A stretch of DNA of 64,000 bases from Heloderma charlesbogerti (lineage: Eukaryota; Chordata; Lepidosauria; Squamata; Helodermatidae). The notes below the pieces were generated by a model, which had not been told where the DNA came from, ran no database searches, and saw only the letters and a list, made by a program, of their open reading frames with translations. Position 1 is the stretch's first letter. Each line of letters starts with the position of its first letter. The stretch spans positions 739,501-803,500 of the forward strand of contig JANEZZ010000982.1 of assembly GCA_026122225.1 (NCBI GenBank), in the 5' to 3' direction. Positions 55,225 to 64,000 of this stretch are shown here, piece by piece. Made by a program: the position numbers and the translations under genes.

Positions 55225-55665
55225 TGGTATTCTGAAAGGGGAGGGGGGAATCCCTCTCCCTATCCATTTTCTCCATACCAAACATAATTTTATACACTTT
55301 CATCATGCCCCCTTACTCACCTTTTTTCAAAGCAAAAGAGCCCCAGACATTCTAACCTTTGCTCATATGGGAGATGCTCCAGCCCTTTGATCATTTTTAT
55401 TGCCCTTCTCTGCACCTTTTGCAGCTGTACAACATCCTTTTGAAATGCAGTGAGCAGAACTGTACCCAGCATTTCAAGCACGGTCACACCATAGATTTGA
55501 ATAAGGGCAGTATGATATTGGCAGTTTTGTTCTCCATTCCTTTCCCAGTGACTCCCAGTATTGAATCTGCCTTTTTCACAGCAGCCGCACATTTTCATCA
55601 GGCTTTCCACCACTACCCCAAGATCCTTTTCTAGAGTCATATGGCAGCCCACCATTAGAAACATG
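55225..55665 (-). mobile_element. CR1/L3-type LINE coding fragment, inverted
   Basis: The minus-strand frame 55317-55664 reads HMTLEKDLGVVV, NCQYHTALIQIYG, QLQKVQRRAIKMIKGLEHLP and YEQRLECLGLF, the conserved end of a CR1-clade reverse-transcriptase ORF. The LINE 3' end itself is not attached here. Confidence 0.88.
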
Positions 55666-55801
55666 GGGTAGTATCCATTGCTAGTCCTACATAGAGTAGA
55701 CCCACTGCATTGAATGGGAATTAAGTTAGTTGTGAGACTAACTCAAGTCTCATTCATTTCATTGGGTGTACCCTATGCAGGGCTAACACTGGATATTACC
55801 C
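55666..55801. mobile_element. palindromic MITE (GTAGACCCA family)
   Basis: GGGTAGTATCCATTGCTAGT pairs with GCTAACACTGGATATTACCC, giving imperfect arms of about 60 bp around ATTAAGTTAGTTGTGAG. Related to 60289-60414 through TAGAGTAGACCCA and its complement. Confidence 0.75.
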
Positions 55802-55850
55802 ATAATGCTGAACTAGATTGACCCTTGGTCTGAAGCAGCAATGCTTTTCT
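55802..55850 (+). mobile_element. CR1/L3 3' end fragment
   Basis: ATGCTGAACTAGATTGACCC TTGGTCTGAAGCAGC is a short + strand copy of the L3-type tail (shown here as two adjacent blocks). Confidence 0.5.
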
Positions 55851-56759
55851 CCTGTTTCCTCCTGATCATCACTTCCATTTATGAAAGGGACATGCACCGA
55901 ATTTTACACATGTGTCCCCGCCCCCCCCCGAACCCAATGTTGCATATTTTGCATATTTTGTACTTGGTTACCAGCACTTGAGCCTAAAACAGAAAGTGGG
56001 AAATGGCAGTTAAACAAATGGCTCTTTCTGCATAATCCATCCACTCCAACAGTATGTACACATACTTGGGACGGAATAAGGGGGGGAACCTAGCATCCTC
56101 ATCCCTGCCTTTGCTGTGGCCTGGCTGGCCTGCTGTGTGCTAGCAGCCCTCTGTCTTCATGAGCAAGCTTCCTTGTAGGTTAAAGAGCCTGTGTTCCCTC
56201 TCCTTCCCCCTCCTCTTTCTGACCCTGAACCTGCGGGGCAGACAGACAGAAGCACACATATGATTAATACAGCACAGCTGCAGCACTGGCTCATTTGCAT
56301 ATGTATTAATAGAGGCAGAAACAACAATTCAATTACATCAAGAGACATTTGGAATACTAAAGAACGTATGCAAATAGGCCCCAAGACCATGCCGTTTTCC
56401 CAAAGTCTTTACCAAATCCTGGCAAGCGGGAACCTTAGGACCCAGCCATTTCTTCTCCTTGCCACCCTACCCCCCGCCTCACTAAAAATCCCCTTTAGGA
56501 AGAACCAGTGAGGAGAAGCTTACACAGCTATTGCCACCCCAGGCTTCCCAGGAGCAATTTGACATTTGGACAATAGGAACAGCCCAAGCAAAAGCCTTTC
56601 CTCTGTGCTGTTTTATATTGACAAGCCTTCAGCTTGAATGGGATGCCTCTCATTCCATGTTAAAATAGCCTCCAAGCATAGCCATCTCCATCTTCTGGTC
56701 TTGCAGACTAATTCTTTCCTGGTTTGTGTTTGTCCCATTTCTCTTGTTGTTTTGAACAA
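55851..56759. other. unique-looking intron with octamer motifs
   Basis: Within about 56280-56380 lie ATTTGCAT, ATGCAAAT (POU octamers on opposite strands) and AACAACAATTC (contains the SOX-type AACAAT). No repeat was recognised in 56130-56620. This may be a regulatory element, by inference only. Confidence 0.35.
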
Positions 56760-56761
56760 TT

Positions 56762-56793
<32 letters not shown>

Positions 56794-56826
56794 TTGCTCG
56801 CTCGCTCGCTCGCTTGCTTGCTTGCT
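56760..56826. repeat. (TTTC)n(GCTC)n(GCTT)n microsatellite
   Basis: Three successive tetranucleotide runs, each differing by single substitutions from the previous. Confidence 0.95.
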
Positions 56827-56862
56827 TTTTCTGCCAAGAGGCTTAATTGCTAGGATTGCCAA

Positions 56863-57222
56863 CAGGGCCAGCATCAAGGGTAGGCATGACTGAGCACCTT
56901 TGGAGGGCCCACACCTCAGCAGAGGCCCACTGACAAGAGCCCCCTGGACTTGCCCCTCCTCTTCACTTCTTCACCACTGCAAACTGCTTATTCACCTGCC
57001 TCTCACTCTGGCCCAGACAACGGTGGTGGTGAGAAGGAGGAGCATTAGATGCTGCTGCCCACTTGTTCACGGCTCCCCGTCCACCAAGCAAGTGGTAGCA
57101 ATGATGAGAAAGAGTAGCAGGAGGAGGTGGTGACCATGGTGGTGAGAAGGTAGACTCACTGAGGGAGGGGGGCCATTGATGGTGCTCTTGCCCAAGGGCC
57201 CTCCAGAACCTGGAGCCAGATT
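56863..57222 (-). mobile_element. CAG-start hAT-like MITE
   Basis: CAGGGCCAGCATCAAGGG on the left and GCCCAAGGGCCCTCCAGAAC with CTGGAGCCAG on the right; the right end matches, in reverse, the left end at 31224. About 360 bp, no coding capacity, target duplication unresolved. Confidence 0.6.
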
Positions 57223-58244
57223 GGTTGCTAACTTCAGATTTCGAAGAGTCTGGTACTTTGACAGGGTTAAGGGGTGGATCCTGGAGTAGGCCAGGGGTGG
57301 AGCTGGATGGGGAAGGTGGCAGAATGTGTGTTTTGCTAGACATTCCCATGTTCAGTTTCCTGCATCTTTGCTTTTGAAGGAGCTCAGGGAGCAGGACTGG
57401 AAAGGATTCCTTTCTGAATCCTTGGGTAGCTGATGTCAGCCAGGGTAGGCAATAGTGGGCAAGATAGACCAGTGGTGTTACTCAGTGTTCAGACAAACCC
57501 TCCCCGATACACACACGTTCCAAGAATTTGTGATGTGGGTCACGGGGGCTCAGAATGCATGAGAAATTTGTTTCAGTTCATTTTTGACCAGAATTTACCC
57601 AGTTCGCACCTCCCAGAATGGAATGCAATCTGCGGTCAAAGTCCATTCAATAAAAACAAAACCTTCCTGGCCATTCTTTCTTTTTTCTAGGCAAATAGCA
57701 ACCCTGCAGGCTGCAGACAACTTTAGCAGGAAGCTAGGTAATCAGACAGAAGGATTGATTATGGTTGCAGCTGAAGTAGTATTTGTAAGTAGGATATCCA
57801 GAACTCAGGGCTACCTCAGTGCAGTCCTCAGAACCTAAGCTGCCACAGGGACCATTTATTATGGTTTCCACCTGGTATACTAGCTAATGCTTAGTTGAAA
57901 GTCTGAAAATTTACACTCACTATCCCTCAAATGCCCTGAATGTAGCATCATGCCAAGGCATTCTGGGGGAAATGCAAGCTGGGGTTGCCGTTTCCCCCCA
58001 AATTCTCCAAAACAGCACTATATATGGTAGCCAGATGCCACCAAACATAGCACAAGGTGGCTGGGGGCATGTTCACTCCCATCCCGTGCTTGAAATTCAG
58101 CCTCCCCTCCACTGAAAAATCACACACACACACCCTGATTCAACCACGCATGAATAAGGCAGAAAAATGGGGGTGGGTCATTTTGGTTTTGTCCTAGCAC
58201 CAGAAAGATGAGTAATTCTGGGGCTGAAATGGGGTGACTACTTG
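57223..58244. other. unannotated intronic sequence
   Basis: Nothing recognised. Confidence 0.3.
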
Positions 58245-58965
58245 TGCATCACTAAAAAGAGGAAATGCATCACCAAAAGAGAGGATAAAAGAGGACACAG
58301 ATCTGCATAACATTTGCATACGTATAGGTAAAAAGGTAAAGGTGTCCCCAACCAGTCGTGTCCGACTCTAGGGTATGGTGCTCATCTCCATTTCTAAGCC
58401 GAAGAGCCAGCACTGTCCAAAGACGCTTCCATGGTCATGTGGCCAGCATGACTGAACACTGAGGTGCACGGAACGCTGTTACCTTTCCCGCCGAAGCGGT
58501 ACCTATTTATCTACTTGCAATTTCTTGCTTTCGAACTGCTAGGTTGGCAGAAGCTGGGACTGAAGACGGGAGCTCACTCCGTCACGCGGCACTCGGGTCT
58601 CGAACTGCTGTCCTGCCAACCTTCCGGTCTGCAGTTCAGTGTCTTAACCACTAAGCCACCGCGGCCCCTTGTACGTATAATTTGTACGTATAGGTACAGA
58701 TGTACAAATAATTACTAGAATTTAAATATTCATATAGTGCATCTCACCATAGAGGAGAAAACTGTAACCACCGGACTTGTGTGCCTCGCTCAGTTTGCTG
58801 TTCACCTGCTAACCACTGATGGCTAACTTCAGGGCCCCTGCTCTCCCTTCTTATGGTTATTTAAACTGGACATGGACTGGGCAGCCCTTCAAATAGAGGA
58901 TACCTTCTCTGACAGCTCTTCAAACACAGAAGTGTCTTCTACCAAATAGGACACATGACCACCCT
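58245..58965. mobile_element. unclassified interspersed repeat, copy 2, split by a Sauria SINE
   Basis: It shares with 17255-17612 the blocks GAGGACACAGATCTGCATAA, CATTTGCATA, then after the SINE TAGTGCATCTCACC, AACTTCAGGGCCCCTGCTC, CAGCCCTTCAAATAGAGG and ACCAAATAGGACACATGACC. The 345-bp insertion is the SINE in the next entry. Confidence 0.6.
58327..58671 (-). mobile_element. Sauria-type tRNA SINE with BovB tail, 8-bp TSD
   Basis: On the minus strand: GCGGTGGCTTAGTGGTTAAG (A box), AGCAGTTCGAGACCCGAG (B box), a long body with CATGACCATGGAAGCGTC, then AGAGTCGGACACGACTGG, the BovB 3' tail, and GGACACCTTTACCTTT. TACGTATA flanks it at 58319-58326 and 58672-58679. It is about 345 bp, full length. 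Sauria SINEs are mobilised by BovB, whose 3' end at 26100-26120 has the same GAGTCGGACACGACTG. Confidence 0.93.
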
Positions 58966-60288
58966 GGGCTGGATGTAGGAACTCAGTTTCAGAGCCCTTT
59001 TTAGGCACAGAAGGAAGCAGGCTGGCCAGTCCTGGTGTAAGTGCCAGGGATGATGCCTTCTGCCCTTCCTTGGCCACCGGAGCAGCAACGTCTGCTTCTT
59101 GCACTTCTCACCCCAGCTCTGGTTCCCAGTTCCAGCAACGGATAGCAGAGACCCTGGGATGTAAAGCTTCTGTCCCAGGTCTGCACTTGGATATGGCCGC
59201 CCACAGCCCGGGCCTGGCCCTGATGCCAGCTCTTAGTCAGCACCCATTTGGAACAACTCTGGAAGATGAGAAGGCGAAAAGCGGTTATGCAAGCAAGAGC
59301 ACGTAACTGCCTGGCAAGCATCGGTGGAGAGGTCAGGCCATCTTTAATTTCTTTCATCATGTAAGAGAGAGAGAGAAAAGGGAGAGAGAGAAAGTGTTGC
59401 ACTTTTTTTTCTTTTCATTTTGAGGTTAAGGAGACAGAACGCTCCTTGATTATTTATAAGACATTAATTTTAGATGAATATATCGTAAGTGGTTGATATC
59501 AGTAGTTGTGGCAACCAGCAGAAGACTCTGTCCATCTGGATTGTGCCGGTTTTGGTGTCCTTCGGATGACCCATTGCAGCGGAAAGGGTTTCATCCATTG
59601 AGAAAAATTGGGAAGAGCAATTTATTGATTTATTTAAATATGTTAAGACATAGCTTATATATGTAGCTTATGAAAAAACGTATTTAGTTGCCTTTTGTTC
59701 TATGGGGTCAGTGGTACAGCTAGATAAATTTAGGTGGGGGGCAGCTTTGGAGGTTTGGGGAGGCCACATTGCCCCCTCTCCCCCACAGAACCATCTGGGC
59801 GCCAGTCCCCTCCCCTGCTACAGCTGCAGCCAAAAACGGACATGGCTGTGTGGCTGTATTCCCAGGGCATCTCGGGAGTGTACACCTTATTTCCTAGCAG
59901 AATTGTGCACCCCCTATCATGCCAAAAAGCTGGGGAGGGGAATTCTGCAGAGAATCAAGGCATACTCTCCCCATACACCCTGTTTCTCTGCAGAACTGGG
60001 AAGCAGGATGCATGGCGAGCACTCACTTTATTTCCCAACAGAATTGCTAGGAATCCAGTGCTGTGGCTGCCATGGGGGGGCTGTGCTTTGGAGGCAGGTG
60101 ACGAGGTGGGGGTGGAAAACTCACTTGGGGGGCCACATATGGCCCCCCAGGGGAGTTTTATAATCTAATAAAGCAAATTAGAGGATCCAAAGCACTAAAA
60201 ACAGTGCTGTAGGTATGCTAATCATGCCAGATCATGCCAGATAACCACTCATGGCCTACACATACCTCTGTTCTGTAGCTCTAAAAAG
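58966..60288. other. unannotated intron, partly GC-rich
   Basis: A near-perfect palindrome TTGGGGGGCCACATATGG followed by CCCCCCAGG lies at about 60124-60150, at the right of a GC-rich block (59700-60160) that may be a transposon; left end not resolved. No gene. Confidence 0.35.
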
Positions 60289-60414
60289 TTAGATGCAGAC
60301 ATAGTCATGCTTAGAGTAGACCCATTGAAATCAATGAGGTTTCACTTACTCATGTCTGGCTAGTTCTATTGACTTCAGTGGGTCTGCTGTATGCATGACT
60401 AAGTTTGGATCTAA
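60289..60414. mobile_element. palindromic MITE (GTAGACCCA family)
   Basis: TTAGATGCAGACATAGTCAT, GCTTAGAGTAGACCCATTGA on the left pairs with TCAGTGGGTCTGCTGTATGC and ATGACTAAGTTTGGATCTAA on the right. Imperfect arms of about 45 bp. Confidence 0.8.
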
Positions 60415-61357
60415 CCCAATGTCTTCAGGGCTTTGATCTAGCAAATCTTAAACCATGGAGTGTCTGTCTGTCTGCCATTCTATCTTTCTGTCAGTGTGTG
60501 TGTTGCATATACAGATACAGATGTATGCCATAGGTTTTTCACATCTGCTTTGGTAATCAGTTATAGCATCCATTCCCTCTAGGGGAATCTCCAAGGCTGG
60601 TTTTATTTTGAGAGGTAGGCCAAAGTGTGTGGGAACTTGAAGAATTTAGAGCTTGACTATTTCCTCCTTCCAGAATCCTAGGAAAAACCAGCACAGGCTT
60701 TTCTTTGCACTGTTTGAATCTTCTGGCCTAGTGTTTCCCCAGTCCTCTAAATAGCCAAGGTCAGGGATGTCACAAGCATTCAAACAGGGATACTCAAAGA
60801 AGTGAGCACAGCCTGCCTTGCCTCAGTCTTGTGAGCCTCAGTAACACTATATGCTGGATTGCTCTGTAACTCTTCTCTGAACCTTCAGTTCCATGAGCTT
60901 AAACACTGAGACTCTAACATTGCTTCTAAGCAGGTGTTCTATAGCAAGGGGAGGGGTTCATTCCACCCTAGCACACCTGTTCAGGAAGATGAGCATCTGG
61001 CCCTGGGTTTTCAAAAGCAAGCACTTTCCAAGATTTAATTTTAGGCACAGTTTAGGCTAAAATAACCTTTTCTCATCTGTCTTCTCTTATCTTCCCTCCT
61101 CCTCCTCCTCCTCCTCCTCCTCCTCCTCCTCTTCTTCGTTTCTTTTCATTTCATGTATTTCTCTCCCTTCCTGCTATGTTGACACTGGAGAGGACAGCTT
61201 AAGAAACTGGGGATGCATTAAAAAGGTGGAATTTGAAGCCCAAAGCCTCTTAGGACACAAAATTGGGGAATTATGTGAAAACACGTGACATGTCACATGA
61301 TCCAGCTATAGTTAAATTCCTTTAACAGAGCAATCCTATACATGTCTACTCCAAATT
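60415..61357. other. unannotated intron with (CCT)n
   Basis: CCT run 61095-61136. Otherwise nothing recognised. Confidence 0.5.
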
Positions 61358-61725
61358 ATTTATTTATGTTTAGGATTATTTATTAAAAGTATTTCTATGC
61401 CACCTTTTAGTCAGACTCACACTACAAAATTTGAAACACTTCAGCAAACAGAGCTTAAAAAATTTAAAGCTTAAGAGCTTTCCAACTCATAAATAATCAC
61501 AGAAAGCTAACCAAATAGAAAAGTTTTGCTGCTCACTAAAATGCATGCAGTGAGGGAGCCAATCTAATCCCCCCAAAGAAGGGAGTTCCACAAATGAGGT
61601 GCCACCACAGAAAAAGCCCCTGTCCTGTATTCCCAGCAAACTGATCTCATTTGGTGGTGGCACATAAGGCAGGGCCTTTGAGCTTGATGAGACTTACTCT
61701 GAGGTAAGGTGATATAGAATTGCAA
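61358..61725 (-). mobile_element. L2-like LINE 3' end, inverted
   Basis: TATTTCTATGCCACCTTTTA, then A-rich 3' UTR, then AGGGAGTTCCACAAATGAGG and GCCACCACAGAAAAAGCCCC. Confidence 0.75.
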
Positions 61726-61882
61726 CCTAAATTGCTTTGATTTTAGTAAAGGAAAGTGGAGAGTGCACTTAATTCTGCCATTAAAATCAATGTCTTAAAA
61801 GTGCATAGTATCAGTTCGATAGCCTCCATCCATGTTCAGTTACTGAGCATATAATGTCCCTGCACAAGTCCCTTATATTTCA

Positions 61883-61972
61883 GTGCCAGAGGGGTAGCCC
61901 TGTTAATCTGTTGCTGCCGCAAAAAGAACAAAAGGGGATTTGTGGCACCTTGGAGACTTATCAGATTTAGGG
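61883..61972 (+). mobile_element. left half of a split reptile repeat
   Basis: GCCAGAGGGGTAGCCCTGTT, AATCTGTTGCTGCCGCAAAA, then TTTGTGGCACCTTGGAGACT. Its usual continuation (CTTTCATGGGACAGAGCCCA) appears at 62796, after the intervening LINE. Class not known to me. Confidence 0.5.
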
Positions 61973-62395
61973 GGCATCCCTAAGATCATCCTCAGGGGTC
62001 CTTCTCCAGGAGTCCCTGTCTTCTTCTACCAGGAAGAGGGCCTTCTCTGCTATGGCCCCCCGGCTGTGGAATGAGATCCCTAGAGAGGTTTGCCTGGCAC
62101 CTACGTTGCAGTCCTTCCAGTGCCAGGTAAAGACCTTTTTATTCTCCCAGGCATTTTAGCTTCCTAGTCTTTTAGCTCTGGTGTTTTAAATCTGTATTTT
62201 AAAGCTCTGCATTGCTGCTAGATTTTATTCTGGTTGTACTGTTATATTGTGGCTTTAAGCTTTCATCTTTTATATTGTCTTATGCTGCACTCTGTGGTTT
62301 TATTTTTTGTGAACCGCCCAGAGAGCTTCAGCTATTGGGCAATATAGAAATGAAATGAATGAATGAATGAATGAATGAATAAATAAATAAATGGG
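61973..62395 (+). mobile_element. L2-like LINE 3' end
   Basis: The coding end is encoded around GAAGAGGGCCTTCTCTGCTA, CCCCGGCTGTGGAATGAGAT and GGTAAAGACCTTTTTATTCT. The 3' UTR carries GTGAACCGCCCAGAGAGCTT and TATTGGGCAATATAGAAATG, ending in (GAAT)n and (AAAT)n at 62350-62395. Confidence 0.88.
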
Positions 62396-62787
62396 ATCTG
62401 CCCTGGATACTCCTAAGCCTCTAAACTCAAAGGCTTATGAGTATCTAATGCAGAGCAGGAGTGCACCTCCCACTCTGCATTTTAGGTAGATGAGCATTTT
62501 TGCCCATCTAGTTGAGGCTTCGGGGAGAGGGGGAGGAGGCTGGGGAGAGCTCGTATCCCCCCCATCCCCGGTTCCTCCCCTCCCCGCCCACCAGCACACT
62601 CCCTTTTACCCCTCTACGAGGTCGCATTTGTGAGCTTGTAGCACAGCCATCACAGTTCTCCCTGCACCTGCTGCAAGGGGGAGGGGCAGGGAGCTCAGTT
62701 TCCTGCCTCCGAGGTCAGAGCCAGGACACTGAACAATCCTATGCCCCCAGATGCTGTCTAGGGGCCATAGGATTGCTCTCTTATGGT
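62396..62787. mobile_element. unclassified GC-rich repeat
   Basis: From about 62510: GGGGGAGGAGGCTGGGGAG, later AACAATCCTATGCCCCC and GGGGCCATAGGATTGCTC, which match the end of 10885-11330. The first ~110 bp are unassigned. Confidence 0.45.
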
Positions 62788-62830
62788 GGCAAACACTTTC
62801 ATGGGACAGAGCCCACTTTATCAGATTCAC
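62788..62830 (+). mobile_element. right half of a split reptile repeat
   Basis: AACACTTTCATGGGACAGAG, CCCACTTTATCAGATTCAC continues the repeat begun at 61883-61972. Confidence 0.5.
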
Positions 62831-63150
62831 AAGCAGCACCCTCCCGGCCAAACCACACAAAAGGTAACATGATACAACTGTACATACATAGAAGAAGAAG
62901 AAATACAAAGTTAGCATCACATTTTCATCACTGGCCAAATTGCACTGGCAACATTTATGCCAGTATTGGGACCATTTTATACCAAGTATGAAACGGATAT
63001 TGGAACTGCTTACAGATTGCTGAAGATTTATCAGCATGGACAAATATATTTGATCATATGTCTCTTAACGTTGCTACATATCAGTTAATCATCAAACGTC
63101 ATTGTTTCAGTTTAATAAACATTCTGAATGTTTATTTCTTGGATTCTAAT
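62831..63150. other. unannotated intronic sequence
   Basis: Nothing recognised. Confidence 0.3.
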
Positions 63151-63396
63151 GGCCACATCTGCCCATAATAATAAACCAGGATTCCTGGCTTATCCTGACT
63201 TACTGTGAAGGGGCAGTGTGCTAGTGCACACAGCCCATTCACTCTCACTTCACTCTTTATGCTGTGTCAGTGGGTTAAACAAACCAGGAAGGGACAGCTT
63301 ATCACGCTGTCCAAACCTGGGATCCTAGTTTGTTGCTCCCAGGCAAGCCAGAAGTGTAAGCTAGTATTGGATAAGCCAGGAATCCTTAATGTGGCC
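63151..63396. mobile_element. MITE-like inverted-repeat element
   Basis: Ends GGCCACAT and ATGTGGCC. Inner perfect 18-bp arms AGGATTCCTGGCTTATCC (63178-63195) and its complement (63369-63386). Also TGTGCTAGTGCACACAGC inside. No coding capacity. Confidence 0.7.
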
Positions 63397-63469
63397 AATG
63401 TGTAATTGGGAAAACAGGTGTGGATGATATGCTTAAACCTTTTAGGTTTTACAAGTGGTGAACTGCAAC

Positions 63470-64000
63470 AAAAAGTTGCAGAGTGGAATACTCCTGTTCA
63501 GTGTTGTTGTTGTTGTTGTTGTTATTTACATTTCTATACTGCCCCATAGCCGAAGATCTCTGGGCGGTTCACAAAAGCTTACAAAAGTTGCTGAGGGGAA
63601 TACTCCTGTTCAGGGTTGTTGTTGCTGTTGTTGTTGTTGTTGTTATTTACATTTCTGTACCGCCCCATAGCCAAAGCTCTCTGGGTGGTTTACCAAAGTT
63701 AAAACACTAAAATATAATATGCAAAGTTTAAAAACCATTTACATAAAAACATATGGACAATATAAACAGACAACAAGTAACTAAAAACAACCTTGAACTA
63801 AAAATATTTTTTTAAAAAATGCAACAATAAAACACAACTTAAAACAACACTGCTTAAAATAGTATACAAAAGTCAGCAAAGGAATGAGAGTTCTAAAACG
63901 GGAAGGCCTGCCGGAATAATAGTGTCTTTAATGCCTGCTTAAAAACCTTCAACGAGGTCAGCAGGCGCATTTCAACCGGCACGTCATTCCACAAGGGAGG
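63470..64000 (-). mobile_element. L2-like LINE 3' end, inverted, with duplicated tail, runs off the edge
   Basis: ATTTACATTTCTATACTGCC, CCATAGCCGAAGATCTCTGG and GCGGTTCACAAAAG begin an inverted L2-like 3' end. A ~112-bp unit (GGAATACTCCTGTTCAG ... (GTT)n ... tail) occurs at 63485 and again at 63597. The second copy continues into the A-rich UTR and the coding end (CATTCCACAAGGGAGG) at the window edge. Confidence 0.85.

Larger units (their letters stand above)
41183..64000 (+). other. SOX5: SOX5 downstream intron (partial)
   Basis: It begins GTAAGTCT and runs past the window end. All recognised content is repeats, listed individually. No further SOX5 exon was found. Confidence 0.9.

Noticed and set aside
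58560..58665. tRNA gene on the minus strand
   Set aside because: The A and B boxes belong to a Sauria SINE with a BovB tail, and no complete cloverleaf with anticodon stem was found.
41182..64000. A third SOX5 exon
   Set aside because: I looked for the expected Leu-Tyr-Ala-Ala-Gln-Leu continuation after a splice acceptor and did not find it; the intron evidently extends beyond the window.

Overview
The window is vertebrate nuclear DNA, almost certainly from a squamate reptile (lizard or snake). It carries a young RTE-type BovB LINE with its 3' end and target-site duplication, a Sauria-type tRNA SINE that ends in the BovB tail, 5S rRNA-derived SINEs with a CR1 tail, many CR1/L3 and L2 LINE fragments, and a very large load of short hAT-like elements. 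I see no bacterial-style genes. Nearly every long open frame is chance or transposon-derived.

The host gene is SOX5 on the + strand. Two internal coding exons are readable, 19876-19999 and 41097-41182. They join in phase across a 21.1 kb intron to encode the SoxD-specific stretch between the N-terminal coiled coil/Q-box and the HMG box. Everything else is intron: the end of the upstream intron (1-19875), the complete middle intron (20000-41096) and the start of the downstream intron (41183-64000). The first exon has a tandem NAGNAG acceptor.

The most unusual content is a family of hAT-type non-autonomous elements (8-bp target duplications, termini TAGGGATG/CATCCCTA) whose interiors are arrays of alternating palindromes. 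One palindrome type is built on CAAATGGC...GCCATTTG, the other on a core near TACGTAAATATTTACGTA. Copies lie at 4717-5706, 14401-15019, 33257-33994, 49566-50393 (inverted), 50612-51041 (truncated) and 53123-54001. Two have perfect 8-bp duplications. Within each palindrome the arms match each other, while different palindromes differ at the same positions. Simpler hAT-like relatives with the same termini lie at 2168-2587, 21352-21734, 27833-28237, 34018-34612, 34736-35202, 37370-37728 and 47966-48471.

Layout: 1-19875 is intron with L2, tRNA-SINE, CR1/L3 and palindromic elements; 19876-19999 is an exon; 20000-24300 is intron with an L3 and a hAT copy; 24345-26133 is BovB; 26134-33000 is mixed intron with a solo LTR at 31714-32322; 33045-35300 is a dense stack of abutting and nested hAT elements; 35500-37885 is L2; 41097-41182 is an exon; 41815-43114 is a 5S-SINE and tRNA-SINE cluster; 47966-54001 is a second hAT-rich zone; 55225-64000 holds L3, microsatellites, the Sauria SINE and L2 running off the window end. 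Repeat boundaries without a stated duplication are approximate and family names rest on sequence recognition, not a database search.
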